Positions 44,828 through 52,247 of a stretch of 64,000 bases of DNA are shown one piece after another; the stretch's first letter is position 1; every line of letters starts with the position of its first letter. A program made the position numbers and the translations under genes. The notes beneath the pieces are model-generated. The model was given only the letters and a program-made list of their open reading frames with translations, made no database searches and was not told the DNA's origin. Source of the stretch: a virus; IMG/VR virus record IMGVR_UViG_3300025383_000018, positions 19,776 through 83,775 of that record. One strand, given 5' to 3'.

Positions 44828-46101
44828 TATGCTTTGGCCTTTTCTTTTGCTTGTTCATAAATTGCCCAAACACCAAATGGTGGCTCAGCTCGCTCGTTGC
44901 CTTTGATAACAAATACTGTGTCACAGTAGTCTGGGTCACCCCACGAACCAAATGGGCATCCGTCTGTAAACATAATAAACTTCTTAGGCTCAATTTGATT
45001 TTCTTTCATATAAACCCAATTGACTTCAAAGTCTGTACCGCCCCCACCTTGGGGTTCGTAAGTCAAAATGTCCGTTAGCGTATCGCTAGTATATGTTTTA
45101 TGATTGTATACACTTGTGTCGAAACTCCACACTTGTATTTTATACTCATCATATGCTTCCATAATACCTTTGATCTCAGTCATAAATGCTTTGATATCGT
45201 CCTCGCCGATACTGCCCGAAGTATCAATAGCAATACACACATCAATTTGTGTACCGGGTTTCATACCAGGCATAATAGCATCCATATGCCAACTGCGACG
45301 ATTGGGACGCATCCAGCTGAAGTCATCTTTAACTGTACTTTGAATCTGTTGCTCTAACAGTTCACGCCAGTCGACAACAGGAGCAGTTAGATCCTTAATA
45401 AGGCGTTTTACACCTGACGGCAAGTTACTTGCCCCTGTAGCCTGTGCGGCTTGTAATACTGCTTCACGAATCTCGTCTCTGACGGCCTGGCGGTCTGCAG
45501 CACTCAAACGTGGACGATCGTTACCATCACCGTCACCCTCACCTTCGCCTTCTCCATCATCACCGTCCATATGTTCGTCTAGCAATTGGTCCATTAGTGC
45601 GCCGATGTCGATTTTTTCTGCCTTGTCGTATAAGTCATCATAGACTTCTTCAGCACTCCAACCTTTGTATTTTGGATCATACAAGCAAGGAGTAATTTTG
45701 TCGCCAATTCTTTGTTCAAGCAAATCTGCATTAACACAATAGTCTGCGGCACAATTAAACAATCGACGATCTCTGTGATCACCGTTACGGCCCATATGAT
45801 CATAAACATTGTGCAACACTTCGTGACCAAATAAGAATTCTACTTCTTTAGGTTTGAGACCATTGATAAATTCTGTATTGTAATAAAACTTGCGACCGTC
45901 GGTAGCAGCAGTATCACACCAAGCGTCTGCATTAATCAATTCCAAACGAGTTGCCAAGTTACCAAAGAATGGTGCTCTGAGCAAAAGTCCAATTCGAGCA
46001 GTAACCAATTTTTCACGAATCAAACGATCCAATGCGGGATCTGTAGTTTCTTTGATACGGGATTTTTTAGTTTTTTCGTTACTGGTTGTTTGAGTTGCCA
46101 T
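44827..46101 (-). CDS. VWA-domain protein with metallopeptidase-like HExxH
   Basis: 424 residues. The N-terminal part has a zinc-peptidase-like motif GHEVLHNVYDH (about 92-102). A Gly/Glu/Asp-rich linker is near 190-210. The C-terminal VWA domain carries the MIDAS motif DTSGSIG (about 292-298) and TDG near 380. This is the DUF2201-type arrangement of bacterial VWA partners of MoxR ATPases. It probably binds the MoxR-family ATPase encoded upstream at 46512-47621, as ViaA does with RavA. A sigma70 promoter with a 17-base spacer lies just upstream. Confidence 0.82.
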   Translation of the reverse strand: MATQTTSNEKTKKSRIKETTDPALDRLIREKLVTARIGLLLRAPFFGNLATRLELINADAWCDTAATDGRKFYYNTEFINGLKPKEVEFLFGHEVLHNVYDHMGRNGDHRDRRLFNCAADYCVNADLLEQRIGDKITPCLYDPKYKGWSAEEVYDDLYDKAEKIDIGALMDQLLDEHMDGDDGEGEGEGDGDGNDRPRLSAADRQAVRDEIREAVLQAAQATGASNLPSGVKRLIKDLTAPVVDWRELLEQQIQSTVKDDFSWMRPNRRSWHMDAIMPGMKPGTQIDVCIAIDTSGSIGEDDIKAFMTEIKGIMEAYDEYKIQVWSFDTSVYNHKTYTSDTLTDILTYEPQGGGGTDFEVNWVYMKENQIEPKKFIMFTDGCPFGSWGDPDYCDTVFVIKGNERAEPPFGVWAIYEQAKEKAKA

Positions 46102-46123
46102 AATTTCTGCTCCTTAAAATACA

Positions 46124-46152
46124 ATTATAACAGGGAATTGAATTACCATCAA
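46124..46152 (-). promoter_or_regulatory. Sigma70-type promoter for the VWA gene
   Basis: TTGATG (-35, at 46152-46147), 17-base spacer, TATAAT (-10, at 46129-46124) on the minus strand. It is followed by AAGGAG and the ATG at 46101. Confidence 0.75.
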
Positions 46153-46451
46153 CCCCATTTTAGTGTAAAAAGCGACACTTCTGCTTCTGTAGCCAAATAT
46201 AATCTTGGGAAAGTGCCTACAATGCGCTCATCTGTGATCCATCCCCATCGAGGAGCAACACCGTGTACCACTCGATAATTAGTGGCCCAATTTCTTTCAC
46301 AACCTGGTCCAAATGTTTCTTGACACCAGTTTCTCCAATTTATGAATTCTTGTATTCGAATTTCACGGGCACTTAAAGTAGGAGAGGAATTAACATAGTG
46401 TGAAAACCACGTTTTTCCGGAATGCCTGCCATCTAATTTATTTAATTGCAT
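46149..46451 (-). CDS. Small conserved phage protein (ends FTLKWG)
   Basis: 100 residues. It has WRNWCQETFGPGCERNW, then VAPRWGWITDERIVG, and ends SLFTLKWG. The C-terminal pattern also occurs in the protein at 41515-41769, so they are likely distant paralogues. The role is unknown. It sits between the MoxR and VWA genes, and its 3' end overlaps the VWA -35 box. Confidence 0.6.
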   Translation of the reverse strand: MQLNKLDGRHSGKTWFSHYVNSSPTLSAREIRIQEFINWRNWCQETFGPGCERNWATNYRVVHGVAPRWGWITDERIVGTFPRLYLATEAEVSLFTLKWG

Positions 46452-46511
46452 AATAAAATCGAGGACTTACGAGAGAGAAAGGAGGAGGAAAACTCTCTGC
46501 CCCAATAACTT

Positions 46512-47621
46512 TTACTTTTGGCTTGCCGCCACAATGTACTTACCGAAACGCTTGTGGAACTCATCAAAGTGTTTGAGCTTACCAGGGATAAACGGTAGTG
46601 CATAAGTAGTCAATGCAACACGAGCGCCCATAACAGTAAGTTCTGTGGTGAAATTATCCATCATAAACTTAAAGAAGTTATCGGCCATTTCGTGCCATTC
46701 TGTAGTTGGCTTGCCGCCATTCTTACCAGCTTCATCCTTAAGCTCATAACACATACTAATAACCAAAGAATACATAGCACTAACTTCTTTGATTTTAAGC
46801 TCGTGTACTTTACCTTTAAGGATTTCACTGGGCTTGGGCAATTGTCCAGCAATCTTGCGGTGTGCCATAAACTTAACTGCAACACCTTCACCAACTGCAC
46901 CTGCTACCAAGTCAGTTAACTCACTGTCAGTACAGTCGTCATCTGCCAACAACTCACTAACAAAAGTCCACGAACGTGGTGTAGCAAAACTACGACTTGA
47001 GCTACGGGGATCAAAGTCATATAAGTCTTGTTTGGCAAAACCTACATAGCCCACAACATCTTTGTGAATTTGATTCAACACAGCCCATTGTTCCCAGGCA
47101 GCGTGATCTGGACGCATTTCCAAGTGAACAAAACGATTAGCCAACGGAGCAGGCATACGATAAGTAACACCTTTATCCGACTCTCTATTACCAGCGGCAA
47201 TAACTACCACATTGTCAGGCAGGTGATACTTACCAATTCTACGATTCAAAATCAACTGATATGCAGCTGCTTGAATGCTGGGTGCCGCAGAGTTCATTTC
47301 ATCTAAGAAAAGTACCACGACAGGATATTTGCTGGCAAATTCTGCATCGGGCAAATCAATGGGAGCCGCCCAATCCATAAGACCTAGGTCTTTGTTAAAA
47401 TATGGAATACCGCGCAGATCTGTGGGCTCCATTTGTGCAAGACGAAGGTCAATCATTGCACCTTTCATTTCTGCAGCAATACTTGCCACAACTTCTGATT
47501 TACCAATGCCGGGAGGACCCCAAAGAAACACTGGACGTTGTTTTTGGAAACATTTAATAATAGCACGACGACCTGTTTCTGAGGTCACTGTGCGGTGTTC
47601 GCTGATACTATCTTTAGCCAT
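46512..47621 (-). CDS. MoxR-family AAA+ ATPase
   Basis: 369 residues. Walker A GPPGIGKS (35-42), Walker B VLFLDEMNSA (about 104-113), sensor 1 VVVIAAGN (about 139-146) and MPAPLANRF arginine-finger region after it. MoxR ATPases remodel protein complexes with a VWA partner, which is encoded two genes downstream. In a phage the target could be a host enzyme or the phage's own assembly. It has its own sigma70 promoter and AAGGAG site, so it is expressed before late genes. Confidence 0.87.
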   Translation of the reverse strand: MAKDSISEHRTVTSETGRRAIIKCFQKQRPVFLWGPPGIGKSEVVASIAAEMKGAMIDLRLAQMEPTDLRGIPYFNKDLGLMDWAAPIDLPDAEFASKYPVVVLFLDEMNSAAPSIQAAAYQLILNRRIGKYHLPDNVVVIAAGNRESDKGVTYRMPAPLANRFVHLEMRPDHAAWEQWAVLNQIHKDVVGYVGFAKQDLYDFDPRSSSRSFATPRSWTFVSELLADDDCTDSELTDLVAGAVGEGVAVKFMAHRKIAGQLPKPSEILKGKVHELKIKEVSAMYSLVISMCYELKDEAGKNGGKPTTEWHEMADNFFKFMMDNFTTELTVMGARVALTTYALPFIPGKLKHFDEFHKRFGKYIVAASQK

Positions 47622-47652
47622 AACTTTCTCCTTTTTGTTGCGTTAAAAATGT

Positions 47653-47681
47653 ATTATACAATACTCTTGAATTATTGTCTG
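47653..47681 (-). promoter_or_regulatory. Sigma70-type promoter of the MoxR gene
   Basis: CAGACA (-35, at 47681-47676), 17-base spacer, TATAAT (-10, at 47658-47653), 32 bases before the ATG at 47621. Confidence 0.65.
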
Positions 47682-47699
47682 TTGTATTTGTGCAACAGA

Positions 47700-47936
47700 T
47701 TAAAAAATTCCTGGATTTTTCTTATGAAATTCGTAAAAAATCGGAGCATAATCTGTATAACTACAGTAGGCCCACTCGTCTTTGCGATTCCAAGAAAAGA
47801 ATAGTCTTTCACCGTTGTTTTTTAGCAACTGCATCAAATGCTCGCGATTATTTTTTGTAACCCGAGATTTGGCACTACTTTCTCGGGTGTAGACCGATAT
47901 AGTTTTACCAGTTTTGACTTTGTATACTACAAACAC
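47700..47936 (-). CDS. Hypothetical protein
   Basis: 78 residues from a GTG at 47936, with AGGAAG six bases upstream. It is basic, with a possible nucleic-acid-binding start (TRESSAKSRVTKNNREHL) and an aromatic C-terminus (WAYCSYTDYAPIFYEF). The function is unknown. It follows the gene at 47946 by nine bases. Confidence 0.5.
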   Translation of the reverse strand: MFVVYKVKTGKTISVYTRESSAKSRVTKNNREHLMQLLKNNGERLFFSWNRKDEWAYCSYTDYAPIFYEFHKKNPGIF

Positions 47937-47945
47937 GATGCTTCC

Positions 47946-48215
47946 TTAAACTACTTCTACCATATTGGCAGGAACCTTATACAATCCTTTCGGAGTACGA
48001 ATAGTGATATATTTGATAGCAATTTTTTCAACTCGGCCAGTGTGTGTGCCAAGTTTAGTGGATCTGAATACAACAGTATTTCCGATACTTAATGAGCGTT
48101 TGGTTCTAGTTGCAATTTGAGCACGGGCAAATTTAATTGCTAAAATGATAGATTCTAAATCTTCATTGGTTAGATTGCCGCTCATAATCTCACGATTGAC
48201 TGCTTTAATATCCAT
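47946..48215 (-). CDS. Small conserved protein with SH3-like C-terminus
   Basis: 89 residues. The N-terminal half is helical (MDIKAVNREIMSGNLTNEDL). The C-terminal half (LSIGNTVVFRSTKLGTHTGR, YKVPANMVEVV) has the pattern of a small SH3-like or KOW barrel. This combination is common in T4-like phages and is uncharacterised. It has a strong sigma70 promoter and GGAG upstream. Confidence 0.6.
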   Translation of the reverse strand: MDIKAVNREIMSGNLTNEDLESIILAIKFARAQIATRTKRSLSIGNTVVFRSTKLGTHTGRVEKIAIKYITIRTPKGLYKVPANMVEVV

Positions 48216-48242
48216 TTACCACTCCTTTGTTGCTATGTATGT

Positions 48243-48271
48243 ATTATAGCAAAGTTTGGTATTTCGGTCAA
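48243..48271 (-). promoter_or_regulatory. Sigma70-type promoter (near consensus)
   Basis: TTGACC (-35, at 48271-48266), 17-base spacer, TATAAT (-10, at 48248-48243) in a 111-base gap. It drives the two small genes at 47946 and 47700. Confidence 0.78.
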
Positions 48272-48272
48272 T

Positions 48273-48294
48273 AACCCGATAAAAAGAACGGGTT
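48273..48294. terminator. Hairpin in the gap upstream of the promoter
   Basis: AACCCG and CGGGTT (48273-48278/48289-48294) with a ten-base T-rich loop (on the minus strand). It lies between the stop of the upstream gene and the sigma70 promoter, where a terminator would be expected, but there is no T-run after the stem. Confidence 0.4.
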
Positions 48295-48326
48295 TAGCGG
48301 CATCAAATAAAAGTAATACTTTAGTA

Positions 48327-48755
48327 CTACTTTTCTAATTCCAAGTTTTCCAAATAGGTTTTCAAATCTCCACTGTGAAGTGCTAGCATAGTGGCTTCGG
48401 ATTCTTCGAATACTACAATTTTGGTATTCTTAAAAAGATAGTAAACGCTTTGAAAGTATCTTTCTAATTGCAGTAAGTTACGATTGGTCAAAGGTTCTTC
48501 CAATTCGAATGTGTAACTTTGTAACTTGACATCTTTGGTAACAAATCTATAGCCCTCCAAGGTCAGTCTGAGACTAGAATCTTCGGTAGGGTTAAACCAA
48601 ATACGATACTTTAATGTAAGTTGATCAGCAGCTGGCACATTGGCAGTTACTGCAAATATTTTTGTTAATTGACTTTGACTATAAGTCTTAGGGGAAGATT
48701 TTGTCACCACTTTTAAGTAGAACCACAGAAAATGATTCTGTTTTGAATAACGCAT
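48327..48755 (-). CDS. Hypothetical protein
   Basis: 142 residues. Beta-rich (YRIWFNPTEDSSLRLTLEGY, YTFELEEPL), then a helix with RYFQSVYYLFKNTKIVVFEE. Its 5' end overlaps the gene at 48688 by 68 bases. The function is not recognised. Confidence 0.5.
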   Translation of the reverse strand: MRYSKQNHFLWFYLKVVTKSSPKTYSQSQLTKIFAVTANVPAADQLTLKYRIWFNPTEDSSLRLTLEGYRFVTKDVKLQSYTFELEEPLTNRNLLQLERYFQSVYYLFKNTKIVVFEESEATMLALHSGDLKTYLENLELEK

Positions 48756-48975
48756 TTAACTTTTTAGCCAAATTAATTGCGTGCCCGGGATTACTAAAAC
48801 TAGTCTTTTTATATTTAGGTCCGGGGTAATTGACCAACATATTGTGACTCTTCAAGTTGATAGGTTGGTCTTCATAAAACACAGCCCAAATCCCTTCGCT
48901 ACTCAAGATCTGCTCACTCTTGTAGTTTATTTTATTGACGTGTTCTGCTAACACTTTAGGTTTAGGTCTGCTCAT
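48688..48975 (-). CDS. Hypothetical protein with late promoters
   Basis: 95 residues. The central part reads SEGIWAVFYEDQPINLKSH, then YKKTSFSNPGHAINLAKKLN, which looks like a small alpha/beta domain. Two late-type boxes precede the start. No known function. Confidence 0.5.
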   Translation of the reverse strand: MSRPKPKVLAEHVNKINYKSEQILSSEGIWAVFYEDQPINLKSHNMLVNYPGPKYKKTSFSNPGHAINLAKKLNALFKTESFSVVLLKSGDKIFP

Positions 48976-48993
48976 AATGTTTCTTCGATATAT

Positions 48994-49026
48994 TATTTAT
49001 CATTAAAAGTGCGTAGATTATTTATA
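48994..49026 (-). promoter_or_regulatory. Two late-promoter boxes (GATAAATA and TATAAATA)
   Basis: On the minus strand GATAAATA (48994-49001) is 18 bases and TATAAATA (49019-49026) is 43 bases before the ATG at 48975. The second overlaps the end of the upstream gene. This is the best late-promoter match in the metabolic half. Confidence 0.55.
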
Positions 49027-49239
49027 ACTACCACCGTCCATTACTACACTAATTACTTCTTCTGTAGTAGTAGTTTTCCGGCTTAAATTTGCACAATAAT
49101 TCAATAAATCGTATATTTCAGCCTGCAAACTGCGTGCTTCTGTAGCCGATAGTACCAAGTTCTTATTGTTGCTTTGATTCATTAATTTAACTTTATCGTT
49201 AAACATTTTCAAATGCATATTGGAGAAATTACTTTCCAT
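49018..49239 (-). CDS. Small conserved phage protein
   Basis: 73 residues. LVLSATEARSLQAEIYDLLN is the conserved part, followed by a variable end and VVMDGGSYK. I recall similar short proteins in T4-like cyanophages, without known role. Its first 14 bases are identical to those of the oxygenase gene that ends six bases before its start. Confidence 0.6.
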   Translation of the reverse strand: MESNFSNMHLKMFNDKVKLMNQSNNKNLVLSATEARSLQAEIYDLLNYCANLSRKTTTTEEVISVVMDGGSYK

Positions 49240-49244
49240 AATAG

Positions 49245-49817
49245 TTACCCAACATAGTTAAGCCATCCAGTTATGATATATTTTGTTTCAGTAAGCGATA
49301 CTTGGCCTCTATGGGTATGTGTCCAATCTGCTGGCCACAATATAGTAGATCCTTTTTTTGCTGGAGTTACTAAATTTTGATGATAAAACTCAGTACCGCC
49401 CCCGTCATACACATCATTCAAATATGTCATAAAAACAATATGTCTGGTAGTAGCAGGCATTTTGGAATTGCTGCGTTCAGTGTGCCATTCATAAAATGCT
49501 TGCCCTGGCAAATATCGCTGGACTACAATTTCTTCTATTAATCGCCACGGAGCATATTCATTACTATAAGGAAATTTTTCTACGTATTTTTCAATAATGG
49601 GTTGTAATTCGTTGCAGTATTTTGTATATAAATCTTGATTATGACTAAGCAAACAATCGGTCGAATCTTTTATTTTTTTGTTTACATTAGTGAACTCGCC
49701 GGCTGCTGATATTAATCCGTCATACTGATACTGAGTATTTTCTTCAAAATACTCGATAATATCATCACACAAAGTTATATCCTTTATGTATGATTGCAGT
49801 ATAAAATTACTTTCCAT
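49245..49817 (-). CDS. 2OG-Fe(II) oxygenase (prolyl-hydroxylase-like)
   Basis: 190 residues. The pattern YLPGQAFYEWHTERSNSKMP, then RHIVFMTYLNDVYDGGGTEF and PADWTHTHRGQ with KYIITGW, is that of phage 2OG-Fe(II) oxygenases of the P4H type. Iron ligands would be His in WHTE, its Glu instead of the more usual Asp, and the His in THTHRG. The substrate is unknown. Such genes are frequent in aquatic T4-like phages. It is in a run of small genes, overlapping the next upstream gene by 11 bases. Confidence 0.85.
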   Translation of the reverse strand: MESNFILQSYIKDITLCDDIIEYFEENTQYQYDGLISAAGEFTNVNKKIKDSTDCLLSHNQDLYTKYCNELQPIIEKYVEKFPYSNEYAPWRLIEEIVVQRYLPGQAFYEWHTERSNSKMPATTRHIVFMTYLNDVYDGGGTEFYHQNLVTPAKKGSTILWPADWTHTHRGQVSLTETKYIITGWLNYVG

Positions 49818-50286
49818 CTAATTCTCTGAGCATTTCTTGTGCTTGAGCCATTGACTTAAACGGACCTTTGAACGGATAACGATTTAAGGTAATGTACTTA
49901 GGGCAATTACTTTTAACCCATCCGTTGTTAAACTTAATTAAGTAATAGCCTGCACAGTAATAACTTTTGCTTTTACTGGTTTTAGTATAGATAGGGAAAT
50001 GATGTCGTACATCCCATAAAATATTCCACGGTTTCTGTTTAACTGGAAATCCGTGTACAGTATGGTTTTTTTGTTCCACTCGCTCTTTTTTAACAACGGT
50101 ATTGTCGAACACAATATTATGTTCTTTTGATAGCAGTTTGATACTAGGATACTTTTTTCTGTCTGAAGTATCGACGTAAACAAACGTACCATCTTCAACC
50201 GCTTGGATAGTGGCAATCTTCTCGCCTTGATTTTCAACAATCCAAAACTTATTTTTAACTACATTTTTAGCTAATAATTGACTCAT
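49807..50286 (-). CDS. Conserved hypothetical phage protein
   Basis: 159 residues from ATG 50286 (MSQLLAKNVVKNKFWIVENQ), with AGGAA five bases upstream. A longer frame opens at 50331, but the extra 15 residues lie inside the upstream gene. The N-terminal KNKFWIVENQGEKIATIQ and the end (FKGPFKSMAQAQEML) are the conserved pattern of a T4-like aquatic phage family without known role. It is basic. Confidence 0.65.
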   Translation of the reverse strand: MSQLLAKNVVKNKFWIVENQGEKIATIQAVEDGTFVYVDTSDRKKYPSIKLLSKEHNIVFDNTVVKKERVEQKNHTVHGFPVKQKPWNILWDVRHHFPIYTKTSKSKSYYCAGYYLIKFNNGWVKSNCPKYITLNRYPFKGPFKSMAQAQEMLRELDGK

Positions 50287-50428
50287 TTGTTTCCTGTATA
50301 TGATTTCTAAGCAAAAAATTGACGAACTCATTAAGAGTAATATCCTGCTCGTGCGCTAACTTCATTAGCTTAAATTGCGTTTCTTCGTCTAATTCCAATA
50401 GCACTTCTATTCTGGTATCCTGATCCAT
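50267..50428 (-). CDS. 53-residue ribbon-helix-helix-like protein
   Basis: ATG at 50428, TAA at 50267. The core LDEETQFKLMKLAHEQDITL, followed by NEFVNFLLRNHI, has the beta-helix-helix pattern of ribbon-helix-helix DNA-binding proteins. It would be a dimeric small regulator. It overlaps the next gene by 20 bases and follows the gene at 50430 by one base, so it belongs to the operon. The assignment rests on pattern only. Confidence 0.65.
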   Translation of the reverse strand: MDQDTRIEVLLELDEETQFKLMKLAHEQDITLNEFVNFLLRNHIQETNESIIS

Positions 50429-50429
50429 A

Positions 50430-50936
50430 TTATTCTTCTTCCTTGAAGTCTACAACATTACCTTCATCGTCTGCACAAATGATACGAACTGTATCACCTG
50501 CTTCGTTTTTAATTGCAATCGGTCCCCAAATCCACCATTGTGTATCGCCTTGACTCCAACTGTCTTCTTCGCGTTCTTCTAACTCGTATGCACTATGCTC
50601 GTCGAGAAATTCTTCTAGCTCAGCTTCTTCGTCTTCGTCTAGATTAGCCATAGCCACATCATACCAGCAGCCGCCATCAAACAATTCGACTAGCTCTACA
50701 TATTCAATATTGTTAACTTCGCAGTCCAGCATATCAATGCTATCCCGTTTACCATCACCACCCGTAACTTCTACAAACTTGAATTCAGGCAGATTGTCAT
50801 CTGTGGTTTCCACGATCCACTCACCATATCGATAACCATTTCTAATAGTTACAATACCGTCACCTTCTCGTTGATGGTATGTTTCGACTTCTTCGCAAGA
50901 TTTCTTGTAATATGTACTAACGTTCCAGGTAGCCAT
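50430..50936 (-). CDS. Hypothetical acidic protein
   Basis: 168 residues, very acidic (for example ANLDEDEEAELEEFLDEHSA). It begins with MATWNVSTYYKKSCEEVETY and ends with an acidic tail (VVDFKEEE). A high negative charge may mimic DNA or bind a basic partner. This is inference. It is one base from its neighbour's start and in the same operon. Confidence 0.55.
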   Translation of the reverse strand: MATWNVSTYYKKSCEEVETYHQREGDGIVTIRNGYRYGEWIVETTDDNLPEFKFVEVTGGDGKRDSIDMLDCEVNNIEYVELVELFDGGCWYDVAMANLDEDEEAELEEFLDEHSAYELEEREEDSWSQGDTQWWIWGPIAIKNEAGDTVRIICADDEGNVVDFKEEE

Positions 50937-50938
50937 GA

Positions 50939-51148
50939 TTAATCCCTTTCCATTTCTGCAGCTTCTTTGATTAGTTCGAATAGTTGTTCAACTGATTGAA
51001 CCATAATCTTGGCATTTTTCCAATCTTCGTCTTTGCGTCCACTGATTTCCAACATAAAGCCATTGTCATACATATTGATAGTATATGAGTCGCTGACTTT
51101 GTCTAATTTGTCACTGATTTTATTAACTGATGTTTTCTTTGTTGCCAT
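50939..51148 (-). CDS. Hypothetical small protein
   Basis: 69 residues from ATG 51148. Another ATG two codons upstream (51154) is only one base from AAGGAG, while 51148 has a seven-base spacing, so 51148 is preferred. YTINMYDNGFMLEISGRKDE is the central part, followed by a helix (VEQLFELIKEAAEM). The function is unknown. Confidence 0.55.
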   Translation of the reverse strand: MATKKTSVNKISDKLDKVSDSYTINMYDNGFMLEISGRKDEDWKNAKIMVQSVEQLFELIKEAAEMERD

Positions 51149-51203
51149 TTTCATTCTCCTTGATTTTTTAATGACATAATTTGCGTAGTTCTACTTTCTT
51201 GTA

Positions 51204-52193
51204 TCACTGAGGATAACTTTTTGATAGAAAACTACTATAACTTGATGCTTGTTCACTTAGCCGCACCAAATCATATTTGCCGCACAATTTTAAGAAATGT
51301 GCACCCACCATTGGAATATTTTTACTAACACTACCTGCCGCAATAGTTTCTGCAATTACAGCCTTGACATCATCTGGTTGTGCAGTTAAGTCTACTAGTA
51401 CACGATTGCGTTCGTAATCATCCAATACACGATGTTCTTCGCCATTGTGGTCGGTCCAACGTTGCAACATTAGATTGTTCCACGCAAATCCTTTGCGGTC
51501 TTTGTCTGCATACGCTTCTTGTAGACCCACTTTATTCTTAGAACCTTTAGTACGCACACCTGGATATGCACTAAAGATATTGTCAGTGGGATCGCCACGC
51601 ATACACTTTTCAAATAAGATCCATTTAGGTTCAGGAATGCGTTTAGGCTCTTTGGTCTTTTTATCAATTACCAACTTGCCTTTTTTATCAAAGATACCTT
51701 CGATGGTATGTAGCTCGTCACTGATACCATTGTACTGATTTACATTAGGACCCAGTAACTGATAAAAATCTGTATCACTGCTTACGATGGTGTGGTGATC
51801 CTCAGGGTGACTTTGGATCCATCCTGCCACCAAGTCATCTGCTTCCAGTCTTTCGTGCCTGAGAACAGTACAATTTGTTTTGGTTGAGATAAAGTCTTTG
51901 AGATCGTCAAAAGTTTCCCAAAAGAGCTTGTCTTCTTCTTGCTCGGCTTCTGTTTGAGCGGCACGGGCAACTGCTCGGTTTTTCTTGTAGGGTTCATAAT
52001 AGTCCTTGCGCCACGAACGGCCTTCTAAACAGAACACCACGTGATCAGCATTTTGGTCTCTAAATGCTTTGTTGACACTACTGAGTGTAACGTGTATGGC
52101 AAAACCCAAACGGTCCCACGCATCACTTTGTCTGCTGGCGCCGTGACGTGCACGGAAGAATGTATTTGCGGTATCAACGATTAAGTATTTCAT
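51204..52193 (-). CDS. rnh: RNase H / 5'-3' flap exonuclease
   Basis: 329 residues, near T4 RNase H (305). It is a FEN-type 5' nuclease: YLIVDTANTFFRARH at the start, RSWRKDYYEPYKKNR (about 59-73), LEADDLVAGW (about 116-125) and VSSDTDFYQLLG (about 138-149), carrying the conserved Asp residues that bind magnesium. It then has GDPTDNIF (about 195). It removes RNA primers and flaps during lagging-strand synthesis. It has a near-consensus sigma70 promoter directly upstream. Confidence 0.9.
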   Translation of the reverse strand: MKYLIVDTANTFFRARHGASRQSDAWDRLGFAIHVTLSSVNKAFRDQNADHVVFCLEGRSWRKDYYEPYKKNRAVARAAQTEAEQEEDKLFWETFDDLKDFISTKTNCTVLRHERLEADDLVAGWIQSHPEDHHTIVSSDTDFYQLLGPNVNQYNGISDELHTIEGIFDKKGKLVIDKKTKEPKRIPEPKWILFEKCMRGDPTDNIFSAYPGVRTKGSKNKVGLQEAYADKDRKGFAWNNLMLQRWTDHNGEEHRVLDDYERNRVLVDLTAQPDDVKAVIAETIAAGSVSKNIPMVGAHFLKLCGKYDLVRLSEQASSYSSFLSKSYPQ

Positions 52194-52199
52194 ATCATT

Positions 52200-52228
52200 A
52201 TAATAGCATATAATAGATTTATGGTCAA
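52200..52228 (-). promoter_or_regulatory. Sigma70-type promoter of RNase H, leaderless if used
   Basis: TTGACC (-35, at 52228-52223), 17-base spacer, TATTAT (-10, at 52205-52200). Only six bases separate the -10 from the ATG at 52193, so the transcript would start at or very near the start codon. Confidence 0.65.
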
Positions 52229-52242
52229 CCGTCGGTTAACCA
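52222..52242. promoter_or_regulatory. 21-bp inverted repeat over the -35 box
   Basis: TGGTCAACC-GTC-GGTTAACCA, nine-base arms with one mismatch around a three-base centre. It overlaps the -35 of the RNase H promoter. It may be an operator for a dimeric regulator or the end of the upstream transcript. There is no T-run. Confidence 0.5.
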
Positions 52243-52247
52243 AAAGT

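Noticed and set aside
45510-45830. Frames opposite the VWA gene on both strands
   Set aside because: They overlap a gene with clear VWA and HExxH motifs and have compositions of antisense or shifted frames.
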